The notes beneath the pieces were generated by a model that worked only from the letters and a program-made list of their open reading frames with translations, did no database searches and was not told where the DNA came from. Shown here in pieces: positions 35,734-48,900 of a stretch of DNA of 64,000 bases (position 1 is its first letter; every line of letters starts with the position of its first letter). Both the position numbers and the translations under genes were made by a program. Location of the stretch: contig CM042958.1 of the NCBI GenBank assembly GCA_023678885.1, forward strand, positions 11,650,852 to 11,714,851, read 5' to 3'. This stretch comes from Pogostemon cablin. Its lineage: Eukaryota; Streptophyta; Magnoliopsida; Lamiales; Lamiaceae.

Positions 35734-36090
35734 AGAAGTTATTAAGTTATGTAAAAAAGAAGAGAAAAATAAATGATAATTAGAAAAAAAGAATATTAAA
35801 TGATGAGAAGTGGGCATGTTGATAAGGTTTGGGTGCTTTTTAAAATGTAGGCCTGTATTTTTTTTAATACCACAATTTGGTTATCAAAATCGTAAACAAA
35901 CACCACTAGTTAAATGAGTCCTTGTGTATATTAGTTATGAGATTTGCGTGGAATTTGACAATCAAGAATATTCATGATTTATGATCGTTTAGAATTTTTA
36001 GTACTGTAGATTTTGATTTTATGTTAGATAAATGCGGAAGAGGTGAATGGTGGTGTATATAATAACAAAAGATATGTATGAGACCGTTTA

Positions 36091-36198
36091 ACGAAATGAG
36101 TTATATGAGATGAATAAGGAATGATAACGAAATGAGTTATATGAGATGAATAAGGAATGATAACGAAATGATTTCTATGGGATGAATAAAGAATGATA
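36091..36198 (+). repeat. 36-bp tandem repeat, three units
   Basis: Units begin ACGAAATGAGTTATATGAGA. The first two are identical and the third has several changes. It is a small minisatellite without spacers. Confidence 0.88.
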
Positions 36199-36451
36199 TC
36201 ATCTTTAAAATGACTCAATTTATGAAAAAATGAAAAGTAATAACGGTACTATGAACTATTTAATAAACAATTTATAAAATGAAAAGTGATATTAACATTT
36301 TTAATAAAAAATGATAATTAATTACGAAAGCGAAAATTAAAATCACAATCTATTTCATTTCATATATAAAAGAGTACTCCTATTGATTGAGGTGAGAAAA
36401 TACACAAGGGAAAAAATAGAAAGAGACTTTTAAAAAAGAAATACTCCATAT

Positions 36452-37606
36452 CTTAAGTATACTATAGCAGAAATTTTTTTTACTGACGTGTCGTTTCCAA
36501 AGCGCTCCAATGTGACGTGTAATTTTCTCAAATTTTTGGAATTTTTAATACTTTTTTTAATATTTTCCTTATTTACTTTTAATTTACTTCCTTATTTAAT
36601 ATTTTCTTTTTTTAAATAATGTGTTTCTTATTTTTAATAATGATTAAATTTTTAATATTTTATTTATTTATTTGGGTATCATTAATTAATTACTAAATCT
36701 TTTAATGCAATAAGTTAATTAATTAATATCAAATTAAATCATATATATAAAAGAAAAAAAGACTATTGCATGTAATATATTCTCTCTCACCCCACCTATA
36801 AATAAGACTTTTTGGTTATTCATTTTAAAAACACATATTCGATTCTCCAAGAGTAATATGAGCTTTCTTCAAATTCCTATAGAGAATTGATTTATGAAAG
36901 TATAAAAATTTATTTTGATAGAGCGAATCAAGTAGAGATTCGATCTACATCTAAAAAATCGATTCAAGTATTCTTCAAGAGGGAGATAACTGATTTAAGT
37001 ATTCTTGAATCGATTAATTACAATTAATAAATAAATCATTCAATATAAATAAATTAATTAGTATCAAATCAAATCATGTATAGTAAAAAAGAATAAATTG
37101 AGATTTTTTTATATATAAACAAACAATAAAATTAAGGATTTATTACTAAGAGTTATATACTTTGACCATAACTGCACTTAAATACAATGAAAAAATGAAA
37201 TACCAATAACTATATGAATATACTACAAAGAGACAAAATTACCTTTATGTGGTTGCACATTTGTTTAGAGAGATATAGAAGGTAATAAATAGTTTTCAAT
37301 TATATTATGTTATAAAATAACATTTAAAACAAATATCAGTCAAGATTCTTCCAAATAATGAGAATATATGTACATATATATATATATATTATTTCTTTAC
37401 ATGATTTAGTTATACGTTACATTATCAAAAGTCAAATATTATAATTTGTTGCAAATTCTTTACATTGATGAAAGAAATTGTCTAGCCATGAGATAAAAAA
37501 AATCTCTTTAATCAATATTGTTATGTTATATAACACGAATTATTTAATTATAAAAAATAAGAATAATAATTAAATGATCCCGCGTTGTACGCGAGTTTCA
37601 TACTAG
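36452..37606 (+). mobile_element. Non-autonomous Helitron, about 1.15 kb
   Basis: It starts TCTTAAGTATACTATAGCAG after an A and ends with a short GC hairpin (CGCGT-TGT-ACGCG, 37580-37592) about 10 bp before CTAG, followed by a T. These fit the rules for plant Helitrons: insertion between A and T, a 5' TC, a 3' hairpin and a CTRR end. The head text with GACGTGTCGTTTCCAAAG also resembles known plant Helitron heads. No RepHel protein is encoded. Confidence 0.7.
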
Positions 37607-38138
37607 TATATATATATATATAACAACACACTTATGACTTGAATCATAAAATATGACGTTCATCGAAAACATTAAAATAACATTTAATGAATTTCGTTAA
37701 TAATTTCTTGAATGCTTGCAGAAAAAATTAAAGAGGAATTGTGATATCTTTATGCCGATATATGGATCAAACATTTACTGGACCTCCTAAAATATGGGCC
37801 GTTTATTTGGATTTTGTAACACTGCAGAATATTGTTTTGCGACAATAGCCCACAATAATGGGCCATAATACCACACAATAATGGGCCAGTAGTCCATAAA
37901 AATAATGATCTATGTTAGACGTTGTACTTCGAAGATTGTACATTTATTCCAATTTACGGATCAACCTCCAGTCTCCGTTGTCGTTGAAAGTTGAAACCCA
38001 TAGCTTCCCGCAGATCTTAAATCACAAGGCAGAGCAAAGGGAAAAAGATTTGGACTCTGGAAGAATTCTAGTCCAATAAGTATATACGTATACATTTAAT
38101 GTATCTATAGGCTGCCGGAATTTTGAAGGAGAGGAGGA
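37607..38138 (+). promoter_or_regulatory. Upstream region and 5' leader of COG6
   Basis: This is the 0.5 kb between the Helitron and the COG6 start. It includes repeats of AATAATGGGCCA (37855-37890). GGGCC[AC] motifs are frequent in promoters of broadly expressed plant genes, so a regulatory role is plausible but unproven. The transcription start is unknown. Confidence 0.35.
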
Positions 38139-41100
38139 ATGGGGACCGCCACCGCCTTAGCGCCGGGGCTGTCTCGGAAGCTGAAGAAAGTGTTGGAGAC
38201 TCGCACCGATACTCCCGATCTGCTCGCCTCACTCAACACTCTCTCCTCCTTTTATTCGGAAAACACCCCTCACGATCGCCGGAATCTCCGATCCACCATT
38301 GAGAAGCGCGGCCTCTCCATCAACGAGGAGTTCTTAGCCGCCTCTGCCTCCGCCCAACAGGTACTCTCACTGAAGAGCGTTTTATAGCTTGCATTTCCAT
38401 TTGCGTCCATTTTTCTATTTTTTTATTTCCTCTGGTAAGAGCTTTGATCATAACCGCATTTCAACCATTGGAGTTCTATTATCTGCACCTAGTACGTGCA
38501 TTATTGTATGGTGCTGGATTGAAAATCAAACTGTTTAGATTGATGATATTGGTGTTATTTGGTGCTTGATCAATGTTCATTTCCTATGATGTGAATATAG
38601 TATGCATTTGCTCGTGGATAACTGAACTAAATATTAGCATGGTTACACTTCTATCCACAGTGCTTGGAGCACATTAGTGTTGCTTATGAGACGTGCTCTG
38701 AACTAATTATTTGAAAATGGCATGACTAATTAGTGGGTTAAATTTTCCCTTAACTGTGTTTTTTTGTGATTGGACAGTAATCTTAATATTTGTGGATAAA
38801 AACTTCATTTAGGATTTATTTGTTGATGCAGTATAACTTTTTAATACTACTTATTATCCTGTTTGTTCAACTAGAATCTGTGATTGGATTTGGCTGCAGG
38901 CTAGCTTAAGTTGGCTTTATTAGCTACAAAACCTGTCTTCACCTATCAAAGATCTAATATTATAACAAGAAAATCAAAGAAATCCTCTATTAAACCATTT
39001 TTATTGGGCAGAACAGTATTAGAACAGTCATAACAGTATACCGGTAATCTATCTTGGGACTTGTCATATCTTGTGTGTAAATCAATTCACACACACACAC
39101 ACACACACACATATCAAATGTTGTCTGGAGAAAAGCAAAACTGAAACATTTTACTATGCAGGGGGTGGGGGGTGCTCATCATCCAAAATATATAATTGAA
39201 TACCAATTTTTTTTTTTGATGGATACTGCTCTTGTTTTATCTTTTGGTTTTTTTTTTTTTGGCTCATCATATGTAATTTTAGTGTTGGTCTATCTTTTTT
39301 GTATTGTTATTGGAACATATATTTTTTCAATTACCAATGTATAATTTACATTACTAGTTACTCTGGCATGCCATTTCGCTGCATTATCACGCAGACTGTG
39401 GTTGATAGTGCCATTGAATTATGATCAACTTATGTTGACAAACACATATGCAATAATATGTATTTTGCTCAGTTTAAATGTTTTATAAACGTTAGGCTTG
39501 ATTATTGTTTGTTGCCATAATTCTCATAAGTGATTATTGGGTTTAGTGAATGTCTGGTTTTTTATTTTTGAAAATAATATTAGTTATTTTCATTGGACTT
39601 TTAGGCCTTGGATTGCGTTGAGCAAGAGGTTGATGCCCTGGCTGAATGTTGTGATAAGTATGCCTACTCTCTTTTCTTCCCTTAATCACTTGTTTGTGTT
39701 TGTGATTTTTCTGATGACTTGTTTTGCAATTAGAAATTAAAGTTTAATCACTTTACTTACTAGTTTGTACCTTGTTGAATTTAATCTTTTCATGTTGGTT
39801 GCTAACTAAAAAAAGATGGGGGAAAATATATATTGTCATTATTAATATATGCAAGCCTCTCTACAAAAAATGCTTGTGCACACATGGATTATTCGAGTAT
39901 TCAAATCAAATTTAACTAGTATTCATATTCATATTCTTTTTAAGAGTCTAAATAATATTCTTATTTGGATCTTTAGAGATCAAATATTTATATTCAAATT
40001 CAAATATCAAATTAAATAAAAGAGTTTCTATTCTCTTAGAAACCTACTTTGATTTATGCAATGCTCTTCTAGTGTTTTGTATCTTCAGTCTGCACGAAGC
40101 AGAAGAATTTTACTTAACCTGAAAGCATGAAAGGGGTTACCAAAAGTTTCCTGACTTTATTAATTTCTTGCTGAAGGATTGCAAAAGCTTTAAACAATTG
40201 TAATGCTACCACTGGTGATATTATCAGTACAACTGAGAGGCTTAAACAGGAGCTTGAAAATACCACACAGAGGCAAGAGATAGCATCATGCTTTCTTCGT
40301 GATTATCAGCTCTCTAATGATGAGGTATTAGTTTTCTCTAGCCATGAGTATTCAAGGAAAATAGTTTATTCTGTGTAACTATATAATTTTTCTTGTTGCT
40401 GTTCCATATTCCAGATAAATGCTCTACGAGAGGAGGACTTGAGTGAAAACTTTTTCAAGGCACTTTCTCATGTTCATGAAATCCATGCCAACTGCAAAGT
40501 GTTGCTACGAACACACCACCAGGTTCATCATCATCACCTCCTCCCTATTTCACTTTATACACATAGTATAATAGATTCGCGATCTTATAACATTTTCTCA
40601 TTTTATTTCTTGATTTCTTAAAATTTTGTAATTTTAGTTATAACCTCCAATTGTAAGTTGCTGGAGGTTAACTCTGCGTATCGAACTGAAAAAAGTAAAA
40701 AGGTGCTGTATGAATTGCAATAACTAAAAATATGTGATAAAATTGCAAAATGTCTACAGGTTGAGTTTACTTGGAATTTACTATCATGTATAATTGTGAT
40801 TTGTGAGCTTTTCTGAAAATGTTTTGGATATTCCAATTGTATGTTTCCATTAATATGAAAGTCGATTTGGGGAGACAAAAATTTTATATCAAAATAGAAC
40901 CTTGTACCTTTTCACCTGTGTGCCCTGCTCCTCTTTTCTTTTTTTCTTTAGTTGGTAATAATGGTGACATGATCAGACTTGATTAAGCATGTTTACTTCT
41001 TTACTACTTAAAATAACCTATACAGCATATGCAATTTGATGGCAGCTCTTATATTCCATTATAAGCTCTTTTGAGAAATTACCATGAGATCTGATGACTA

Positions 41101-44100
41101 ACTAGGTCACTCATTATGTGTTTATTAGTTTCATAATTTGGAGGTTTAGACTTTAGATGGATAGTGAAATATTTAATGTCTCCCAAACTGCCTTCAATAC
41201 TCGAGAAATAAGTGATTAATAGAAAGAAATTCCATTGGGAACTTGAAGCAGTGAAAGGGAAATTTTTTTTGGAACAGAGGGTGTATTCTTCTTTAGTGGT
41301 TGCACCTCTATTGTTGACCTTCTCTCACCTGTTCTATTCTAAAAATACTTTTTTATAATTTGAAATTCATTTGAAGACTCTTCGCAGCGAGCTGGTTTGG
41401 AGCTTATGGATATGATGGCTGTCTACCAAGAAGGAGCGTATGAACGCCTATGCAGGTAGATTAAAGATATGAAATTTATTTATATCTTAGATATAAACGG
41501 AGTAATATTTTCTGACATTATGATTTTGAACACCAACTGTTATGTTCTTTGCATTTTGATGCAGAATTTGTCCTAATTTTACATCTTTATTTCATGATAA
41601 ATACCACATTTGGAAATTTTTTTAAAAATACACATTTCTGATTGTTTCATATGTTGCATTTAGAAGCACTCATCTCCAATTATGACTGATTATACAAGGC
41701 GACAGATGATTCATTATTAACTTGAACTACATGCTACAGAGGCTTTACAGTTTTTCATAATAACTTGTACCTCCAGATGGAATCAAGCATAGAAAATAAC
41801 TTGCAAATTTTTCTCTCAGACATCAGTATTGGCTAGTGTTGTGTATTACTCAGCTACTTAAAGAAGAAGAAGAAAATCTTTATCCTAAATTGATTGCTTG
41901 AAACAGAATCCAAATGGAAATTAAGCCAAATTTTTATGTCATTATTCTTTAATGTCCTAGTCCTACAATAATTCATTAAAGATGAAATTAAACTTGATCT
42001 GTTGGATTCTTTTTGTAATAATTTGTTGGAGATTACATTTTAGATTGTGGAGAATCAGTTTGCTGTTATTGTTTATCTATTAAGTAGTCCTGGACGTGTG
42101 GCCCTTTCTTCAATCTAGGTGGGTACAAGCTGAGTGTAGGAGACTTGGGGATCTTGACAATCCTGAAGTTAGTGAGCTCTTAAGAAATGCGGTGCGATGC
42201 CTTAAAGCAAGGCCAGTTCTTTTCAAGTATTGTGCAGAAGAGGTAATCATACATAAAATTCACATATTACAGAAGCCCATTAATAATGCATTTCCTACAA
42301 TTTGTTTCACACATATAATTCCGATGTAAAGGTAGCAAATATGAGACATAATGCAATGTTCAGAAGATTTATTAGTGCCCTGACACGTGGAGGACCTGGT
42401 GGACTACCTAGGCCTATTGAGGTTCATGCTCACGACCCTTTAAGATACGTAGGTGACATGCTTGGATGGTTGCATCAGGTAATTTTGTGTTCTTTTTTCA
42501 TTCCTTTGGGTCACAATAACAACTCCCTTCTTCTAGCGGGAACTTTATTCTTCAATATGGTTTTCATTTCTGTTTAATAAGACAGGCTTTGGCATCTGAA
42601 AGAGAACTTGTTCTTGCATTGCTCGATCCTGATTCACCTGCTGATACTGGGTCAATGAGATACTCCACTGCTCCAAAAATTGATGTGGAAAATACAGAAT
42701 CAGATTTGACATTCGTTCTTGACCGAATCTTCGAGGGAGTTTGTCGGCCATTTAAAGTGAGAGTTGAGCAAGTTTTGCAGTCTCAACCGAACCTTATAAT
42801 TTCATATAAGCTTAGTAATACACTGGAGTTTTACAGCCACACTGTGAGTTAAATCCGCTTCACGCATTATAAATTCTCTCTGTTTATTTTATCAATTTCT
42901 TTTTATTTTAACTCATTGTTAACTTCAGATAACGGATCTACTAGGGAGGGAAACAGCTTTGAGTAATGCACTTTGGGCTCTCAAGGATGCTGCTCAAAAA
43001 ACATTCATGGACATACTAAAAGCTCGAGGAGAGAAGCTTTTACGGTACCCTCCTCTGGTAGCTGCTGATCTTTCTCCACCTCAAGCACTAAAGGAGGGAG
43101 TCACTGTGCTGCTTGAAATAATTGAAACATATGATGGTATGATGGTTACCACGTCAGGCAAGAAGCCTGTGTTTGAACCTGTCATATCTGCTTTGCTGGA
43201 TCCTATTATTCAGGTGTGTTTCATGGGCGTCTCATGATTCTTAACAACTGTGCGATTCACCTTATGATAAAGTGGAATGGAATAATGTTAGACCCTTGGA
43301 ATTTTTATTCAAGTTAATTTGATAATCTCCACTTGCAGTTAAATTAAAATTGACATAATTTTGTGTTCTTTGATAGAGTTTACCTCCACGTAGGGTCATA
43401 TGTGCCATTTAAGTGTCATCCTGGATTCCATTATGATCTCATGAAAATTATTAAATTGTTATTTGTATTGTATGTTTAAAGTTTTTGTTTTTAAGTATTA
43501 TCTTGCACATGATATTTGACCTGTAACCTTGAAATTTATTGTCCTACTATTTTGCTTTTCCGAGTCACAAAGCCTCGGTTAAATTTTCTGTTTTCACTGA
43601 TTGCCATTTTATCATGATGGTCTACAAGTCAGATGTGTGAACGAGCGGCTGAGGCACACAAAACCAAGGGAGTTATTCAGTCATCGAGAAGAAATAGTTC
43701 AGACCCAGCTCAACTCCGCAGATCTTCTATAGATGCTATTTTGGATACTAGCAGTTCGGGCCTCTCATCCCAGGTACAGATTGCCTGCTACTGCAATCAA
43801 AATGTTCTACATTTTTAGACTTCCAAGCTTTTTCTGTTGCTTTATATCAATAGATTATCATTCACAATCAACTTTTCTTGAAGTTTTAAATCCTTCTAAT
43901 TTCCTCCTTTTAACACCCCCAATTACTCCTTCCATTTCAAAATAAAACCGAGCAAGGCATTATTCATCATTGACATGATATTTTGTCCCTTGCAGACCCG
44001 GGAAGCTCCTTCAAAAATATTTCTAATTAACTGCTTATGTGCCATCCGGCAACCGTTGCTGGGACACGATGTTGCCTCTGAATATGTGAAGAAGCTTGGA

Positions 44101-44517
44101 TCAATGATAGAAAGCCACATTGTGGGACTTGTTGAAAAAGAAGTTGATTCAATTTTACGAAAATGTGGGTTATCCAACAAGATGTCTCATTTCTCCGATT
44201 CTATGAATGATGTTGCTGGGGAATCTATTCCTCGGCCACCACTGGCCGAAATGGAGGATATGGCTCCTGCAGCTCTTTCAGAGTGTTTAAAGTCTTTCTT
44301 TGGGCTTGTTTTGGGAAGTGAAAGCTCTCTACCCGAGTTTGATCAGATGCAGGTACCAAGTCTGCGATCGGAAGCTTGCGCGCAATTGGCCCGGTCCCTT
44401 GCTGAAGTGTATGAAGTCATTTACAAGGGGATCATGGATCCCAAAAATGGGTACCCGGATCCGAGGTCACTGGCTAGACATCCCCCTGATCAGATAAGAA
44501 CCATTTTGGGAATTTGA
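38139..44517 (+). CDS. COG6: Conserved oligomeric Golgi complex subunit 6
   Basis: COG6 belongs to lobe B of the eight-subunit COG complex, which tethers vesicles recycling within the Golgi. Coding exons are 38139-38360, 39605-39657, 40177-40324, 40415-40522, 41388-41455, 42119-42242, 42332-42478, 42586-42843, 42929-43213, 43633-43773 and 43996-44517. All introns are GT/AG and the phases join without a break, giving 691 aa, the usual length for plant COG6. The protein starts MGTATALAPGLSRKLKKVLE and ends HPPDQIRTILGI, as in Arabidopsis COG6. Other matching stretches are HEIHANCKVLLRTHHQ, GWLHQALASEREL and FEGVCRPFKVRVEQVLQSQ. The N-terminal ~170 residues look helical and coiled-coil-like. A CA microsatellite sits in intron 1. 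The least conserved part is the Ser/Arg-rich stretch encoded by exon 10. I see no defect, and the Golgi role is inferred from the family. Confidence 0.96.
39087..39112. repeat. (CA)n microsatellite in COG6 intron 1
   Basis: A direct dinucleotide repeat within the first intron. Confidence 0.9.
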
Positions 44518-45215
44518 AGTGTGATGAATGAATGCCCTCCTATTTTCTCTCTTTCAAGATACTTTATTATTTACCTTTTTACCCTTACAGGATTTGTATA
44601 CATATTGATTCTTCTTGTATACTTGATTAATTACAAATCTTGAATGGAGTTTATGTAGTTGTTGGCAAGTATCTATCACTTCAATATTACTACTCATCGG
44701 TTACAGCTGGTAGAATTGCTTCAATTAGATTTTACATCACTCAAAACAAGATTTATGCTATTGATTTTAATTTTTTATGTGTCATTATTGCAAGAACTTT
44801 AACAAATGCTAGGTCTATACACTATTTTAATGACTAAGTAAAATTTGGAAGTTGTTGCTAAATCTTCAACACGTGAACACGTTTCTTTCAATCAATCAAC
44901 CTATTTAATGCTATCGGTTGAAGAAATATTGGTTAACGAATTAACTAGTATATTTTTATTATGGAAAAAAAATATGGAATGTGATATTATACCCTCGAGT
45001 ATTTGGTCAAATACAGAAATTTGTAATTAAAGAATTTTCAATTCTGAATTTGCCTAATACCGCGTGTTATACTTTAAAATATTATATAAATAAATAATAA
45101 TTGGAATAAAATTGACGAAAATTTGATGTAACGTATGATTAGATGATACTCCAGTTGCTTAAGAACATAAGACATTAGGGTCAAAAAATCTTAATATTAC
45201 TATATTTTACACTAA
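44518..45215. other. COG6 3' flank, no gene
   Basis: This holds the probable 3' UTR of COG6 and AT-rich DNA. Short open frames here are without recognisable content. Confidence 0.45.
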
Positions 45216-45218
45216 ATA

Positions 45219-45436
45219 CTCCCTCCTTCTATAAGGGTCATTTGCTTTTTGCACGTAAATTAAGGAGTATTATTATTTAATGTGTAGTAGGTAGTTGTAT
45301 TAGTAGAAGTGTGAGTTCCATATTTTAATTGAATTAGAGGGGGTGTGGGTTCCATGAGTTTAAAAAATGAAAGAGGACTTTTTGGGTGGGACGACCAAAA
45401 TGGAAAAATGACCCTCTTACCCTGGGACGGAGGGAG
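45219..45436. mobile_element. Stowaway MITE
   Basis: CTCCCTCCTTCTATAAGG and CTGGGACGGAGGGAG are inverted ends flanked by TA on both sides, with a typical interior (AAATTAAGGAGTATTATTAT). It lies between COG6 and the WAT1-like gene. Confidence 0.87.
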
Positions 45437-45459
45437 TATAATATTTGTTACTAAATTTC

Positions 45460-45608
45460 CCAATAAGTGAGTGGCCCGGGTTCGATTCCCCTTAAGAACG
45501 AATAGGAGTAAGAGTTATAAGGAGGCTTGGGAGAATAAGAACGTATAAAAATTTGGTAAACTAACTAATAATTATATTAACAATTAACTTTATCCCATTA
45601 AAAAAAAA
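45460..45608 (+). repeat. Possible SINE fragment
   Basis: GGGTTCGATTCCCC at 45478-45491 is a perfect tRNA-type B box. About 110 bp later an A-run follows (45600-45608), as at a SINE 3' end. No A box or target duplication was found, and it differs from the SINE family elsewhere in the window. Confidence 0.35.
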
Positions 45609-45885
45609 TTTCACAAAAAGATATACAGTGTGTAACTAAGTAGCAAAACAGTATGTTGGCAAATTCTGTCCATTAGATTATTGAGTCATCGATGAACAAT
45701 AATTGATGGACGTTAAAGTCAAAGCCTCAGTTCTGAATTCTGCCTTCTAAGTTCTAACAAAATCTTCATAAATTCCCAATTCTCCAAAAAAAGAAAAAAT
45801 GTAAAAAAATAAATAAAAAATCAACCCCTCACAAAGTACTTCTCACTGGCCACCATCCTTTCGTCGTTCTGTCAACAAACAATTC

Positions 45886-45995
45886 ATGCAATCTCCACAT
45901 TCACGACAACCATCTTCCCCAAACTCAATTTAAGCCGCATCTGGTGCATATCGAGTGTGGAGGGGGGGTTTTGGATGACATTTCTGCTGTTATGA
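45886..45995 (+). promoter_or_regulatory. Two short upstream ORFs before the WAT1-like gene
   Basis: ATG at 45886 opens a 15-codon frame ending in TAA at 45933. ATG at 45975 opens a 6-codon frame whose TGA (45993-45995) overlaps the main ATG at 45992 as ATGA. If both lie in the transcript they could reduce or redirect initiation, possibly towards the second in-frame ATG at 46001. The transcript start is unknown. Confidence 0.4.
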
Positions 45996-48900
45996 GGAGT
46001 ATGGCGACTGCTGTGGGTAATGGCGGCGACATCTGGAGGGCCCACATGGCAATGGCGTTGGTGCAGGTGTTCAATGGCGGATACCACGTTATCACCAAAG
46101 TGGCGCTCAACGTCGGTGTTAACCAGCTTGTTTTCTGCGTCTTTCGAGATCTTCTTGCTCTCTCGATCCTTGCCCCTGTCGCTTATGTCCGTGAGAAGTT
46201 AGTATTTCCTTGCCTATCTGTGAGATTATGGATTTGTTTTGAGATGGATTAGATAGTTGAGTTGGTTGACGTATGCGCATTTATGAAATTTGATGTTTTA
46301 TTGCTACTTTTGCGATGGTTTCTAGTCAAATACTTTTCCCTATTGTAAAGCGAGTTGAGCAATTTGATTTGGAGGGTACTGCTATGATGATCGAGCTATT
46401 GCTCATTGGTTGAATTGGAGGGTATCGTATAGTAATTAGGACTCTGGACAATTGATCTATGGAGAGGGGAATAATTGATTTAAGTTATTCCATATGCAAT
46501 CTGATGGTTTTTTTTTGCGTAATTTTCATAGATTTTGTATTGAATTTGAATGGTATGAGAAGATTCATATTTCTGTATGTTTAGGCCTAATGTAGTGGAT
46601 GCTAAAGATTGCGGTTGCTTGTTATTGTTTGAAAATATACTGTTGATGACTTCAGAGTTGCTTTTAAGATGGTCTCTGTTATTGTAATTAGAAGACGTTT
46701 CTTGTAATTGCTGTCGTCTTTATTCTCTATCTGATTAAAGAATACCAGGGAAGAAGGGGTCTGCAGAGGTCTGTCCAACATATGTTCTGCTCTAAGCTAC
46801 GAATGGCCAAATTTTAATTGCTTGGGGGGGTGGGGGGTATGTATGTTAACAAAAGGAATCCAATTCAAAACGATTTCTGTCATATGTGAATCTAAAATTT
46901 GACACCTTGGTTAGGAAAACTGATATGAACTGAGACGCAGGCTCCAAAGTAGTCCTTTTACAGTCCCATCGAGATTATCCCTATCTGCATCAATCAATCC
47001 ATTTTTTTTTCCTTAAGGAGGGGCTGGACATCTGTACCATCTAGACAAGACTCCAGTGAAATATCTATAATGGAAACTTTTTTTTTAACTAGTGAATCCT
47101 GAAGAGATAGAGAGCAAACTTCGATGCCACTTAGGATGTATATATTCCAGGTTCATGATATTTTACTCAATGAACCCACTTTTAATAGGTTGAATTCCAC
47201 TTTTGTCAAAGAAAACAAGTTTGAGACATGAGTGAACTTGAGATAAATTCGTATCTATCCTGCCTTAACTTCTTCTTATTCAATTCTATTATTATAACAC
47301 AAATCTTAATGATTAACTCTTAATCATTGCTGCTTTCTTTTTTGTGTGTTAGAGGACTAGATGTGGCTTGTGCTCAAGGGAACATGTACTATTTTATATC
47401 TTTATTAACCTAAATGGTAGTTTCTTTGTTTTGGAGTCAAATTCATATGTTTCGGTTTGTGGATATGTTAAGGAAAGTAAAATAGTGACAATAGGTTTCC
47501 CCAAGTCCATGCACCTCTACAGTACATTCTACTGCTGATTTCTGGTGGAGCCGGTGTAGACACCGTAAGTGTACCTTATTTGTACCTTTAAAATCTGCAA
47601 GATATTGTACAAGTAAATATGTTAAGTTTGAGTTTTTCTTTTACTCTTTAACTTTTGAAATTATGTTTATTCTTCTTTTTTCCAGAGTTTCTTTTATACT
47701 GTATGCTTTTATTCACTTGTATATGAGACCTGTAGAAGTGCCAATGCTATTGTTTTCTATCTTGCAGAAGGATAAGATTGCCACTCAACAGACGCCTAGT
47801 GTTGGCCTTCTTTTTTCTTGGTTTGACTGGGTGAGTAAAATATCTACAGTTTTTTTTGTTGTCCTTGTGATCTATACCGAAAATCTAATATTTTGCTGAT
47901 ATCTCTGTCATTTTGCATTTGGTTTAGTATTTTTGGGAACCAACTTTTGTTTCTGATTGGTCTCGGCTACACGAATCCATCTTATGCTGCAGCCATACAA
48001 CCGGCAATTCCAGTCTTTACATTCATATTAGCTGTAATGATGGGGTCTGTCTAAGCTCTCCAAACTATTTATAATTTCCTTCCCCCTCTCTTCACACATA
48101 CACATATAGACAAACAAATAAATAAGGGATGCAAATGTTGTCTTTCTTGTTTACATGTAATTGTTATATGTGCAGCACAGAAACTGTGAATTTGCGGAAT
48201 ATTGAAGGCCAAGCTAAACTCGGAGGCACTCTTGTTTGTGTTTCCGGTGCCGTCCTAATGGCTATATTTCGAGGCCCAGCTGTATTTGGAAATAAGGAAT
48301 TAGATTTTTCTACTCGCAATGAAATAAGTGCCAAGGGTCAGCCAGAGCCAGCTGGTTGGTTAATGTCCAGTCTTCTTGATTTAGGGCTTGATAATTGGCA
48401 CCTTGGGGTTTTATGCTTGATCGGAAACTGCATGTGCATGGCTACTTATCTGGCCATTCAGGTAATAGGCACCAACCATTGCTTTTGCATTTTATTAGAA
48501 TATTGTCCAGGGAGCATGGGTTTATTTATTCATAAAGCCAGATGCTGGATGAATTCCAAAAGTCATATAATCTAGTTAGGTTATTTAACTATCCTCCGTG
48601 TTCGAACCCTTGTGCTTTGATGATTAACATGATTTTTCTATTCAAGTGTGTAAAAGTCTATCTAGACAGTTTGAGTATTAATTGAGAGCTGTTCAGGAAA
48701 AAGTTGATTTTCAAGCTGTCCTTAGCTTTTGTGTGTTCTTGTCTAATTCACCTTTTGGAATTGAAAAACATTGATATTGATTTACCGTTGAAGCATCAAT
48801 GGTCTTGTTATTAATTTTTTATTCTATTATCTCTACTTCAGGGGTCTGTTTATGAATGGTCGAAGGAGATCTCCTTTCAACTCTTGTGTTAATTTAGGAG

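Noticed and set aside
36091..36198. Possible CRISPR-like array of 36-bp units
   Set aside because: Units are contiguous with no spacers, in a plant nuclear context; it is a minisatellite.
45944..45991. N-terminal extension of the WAT1-like protein from 45944
   Set aside because: The codon is GTG, and homologues begin close to MATAVG; the first in-frame ATG is 45992.
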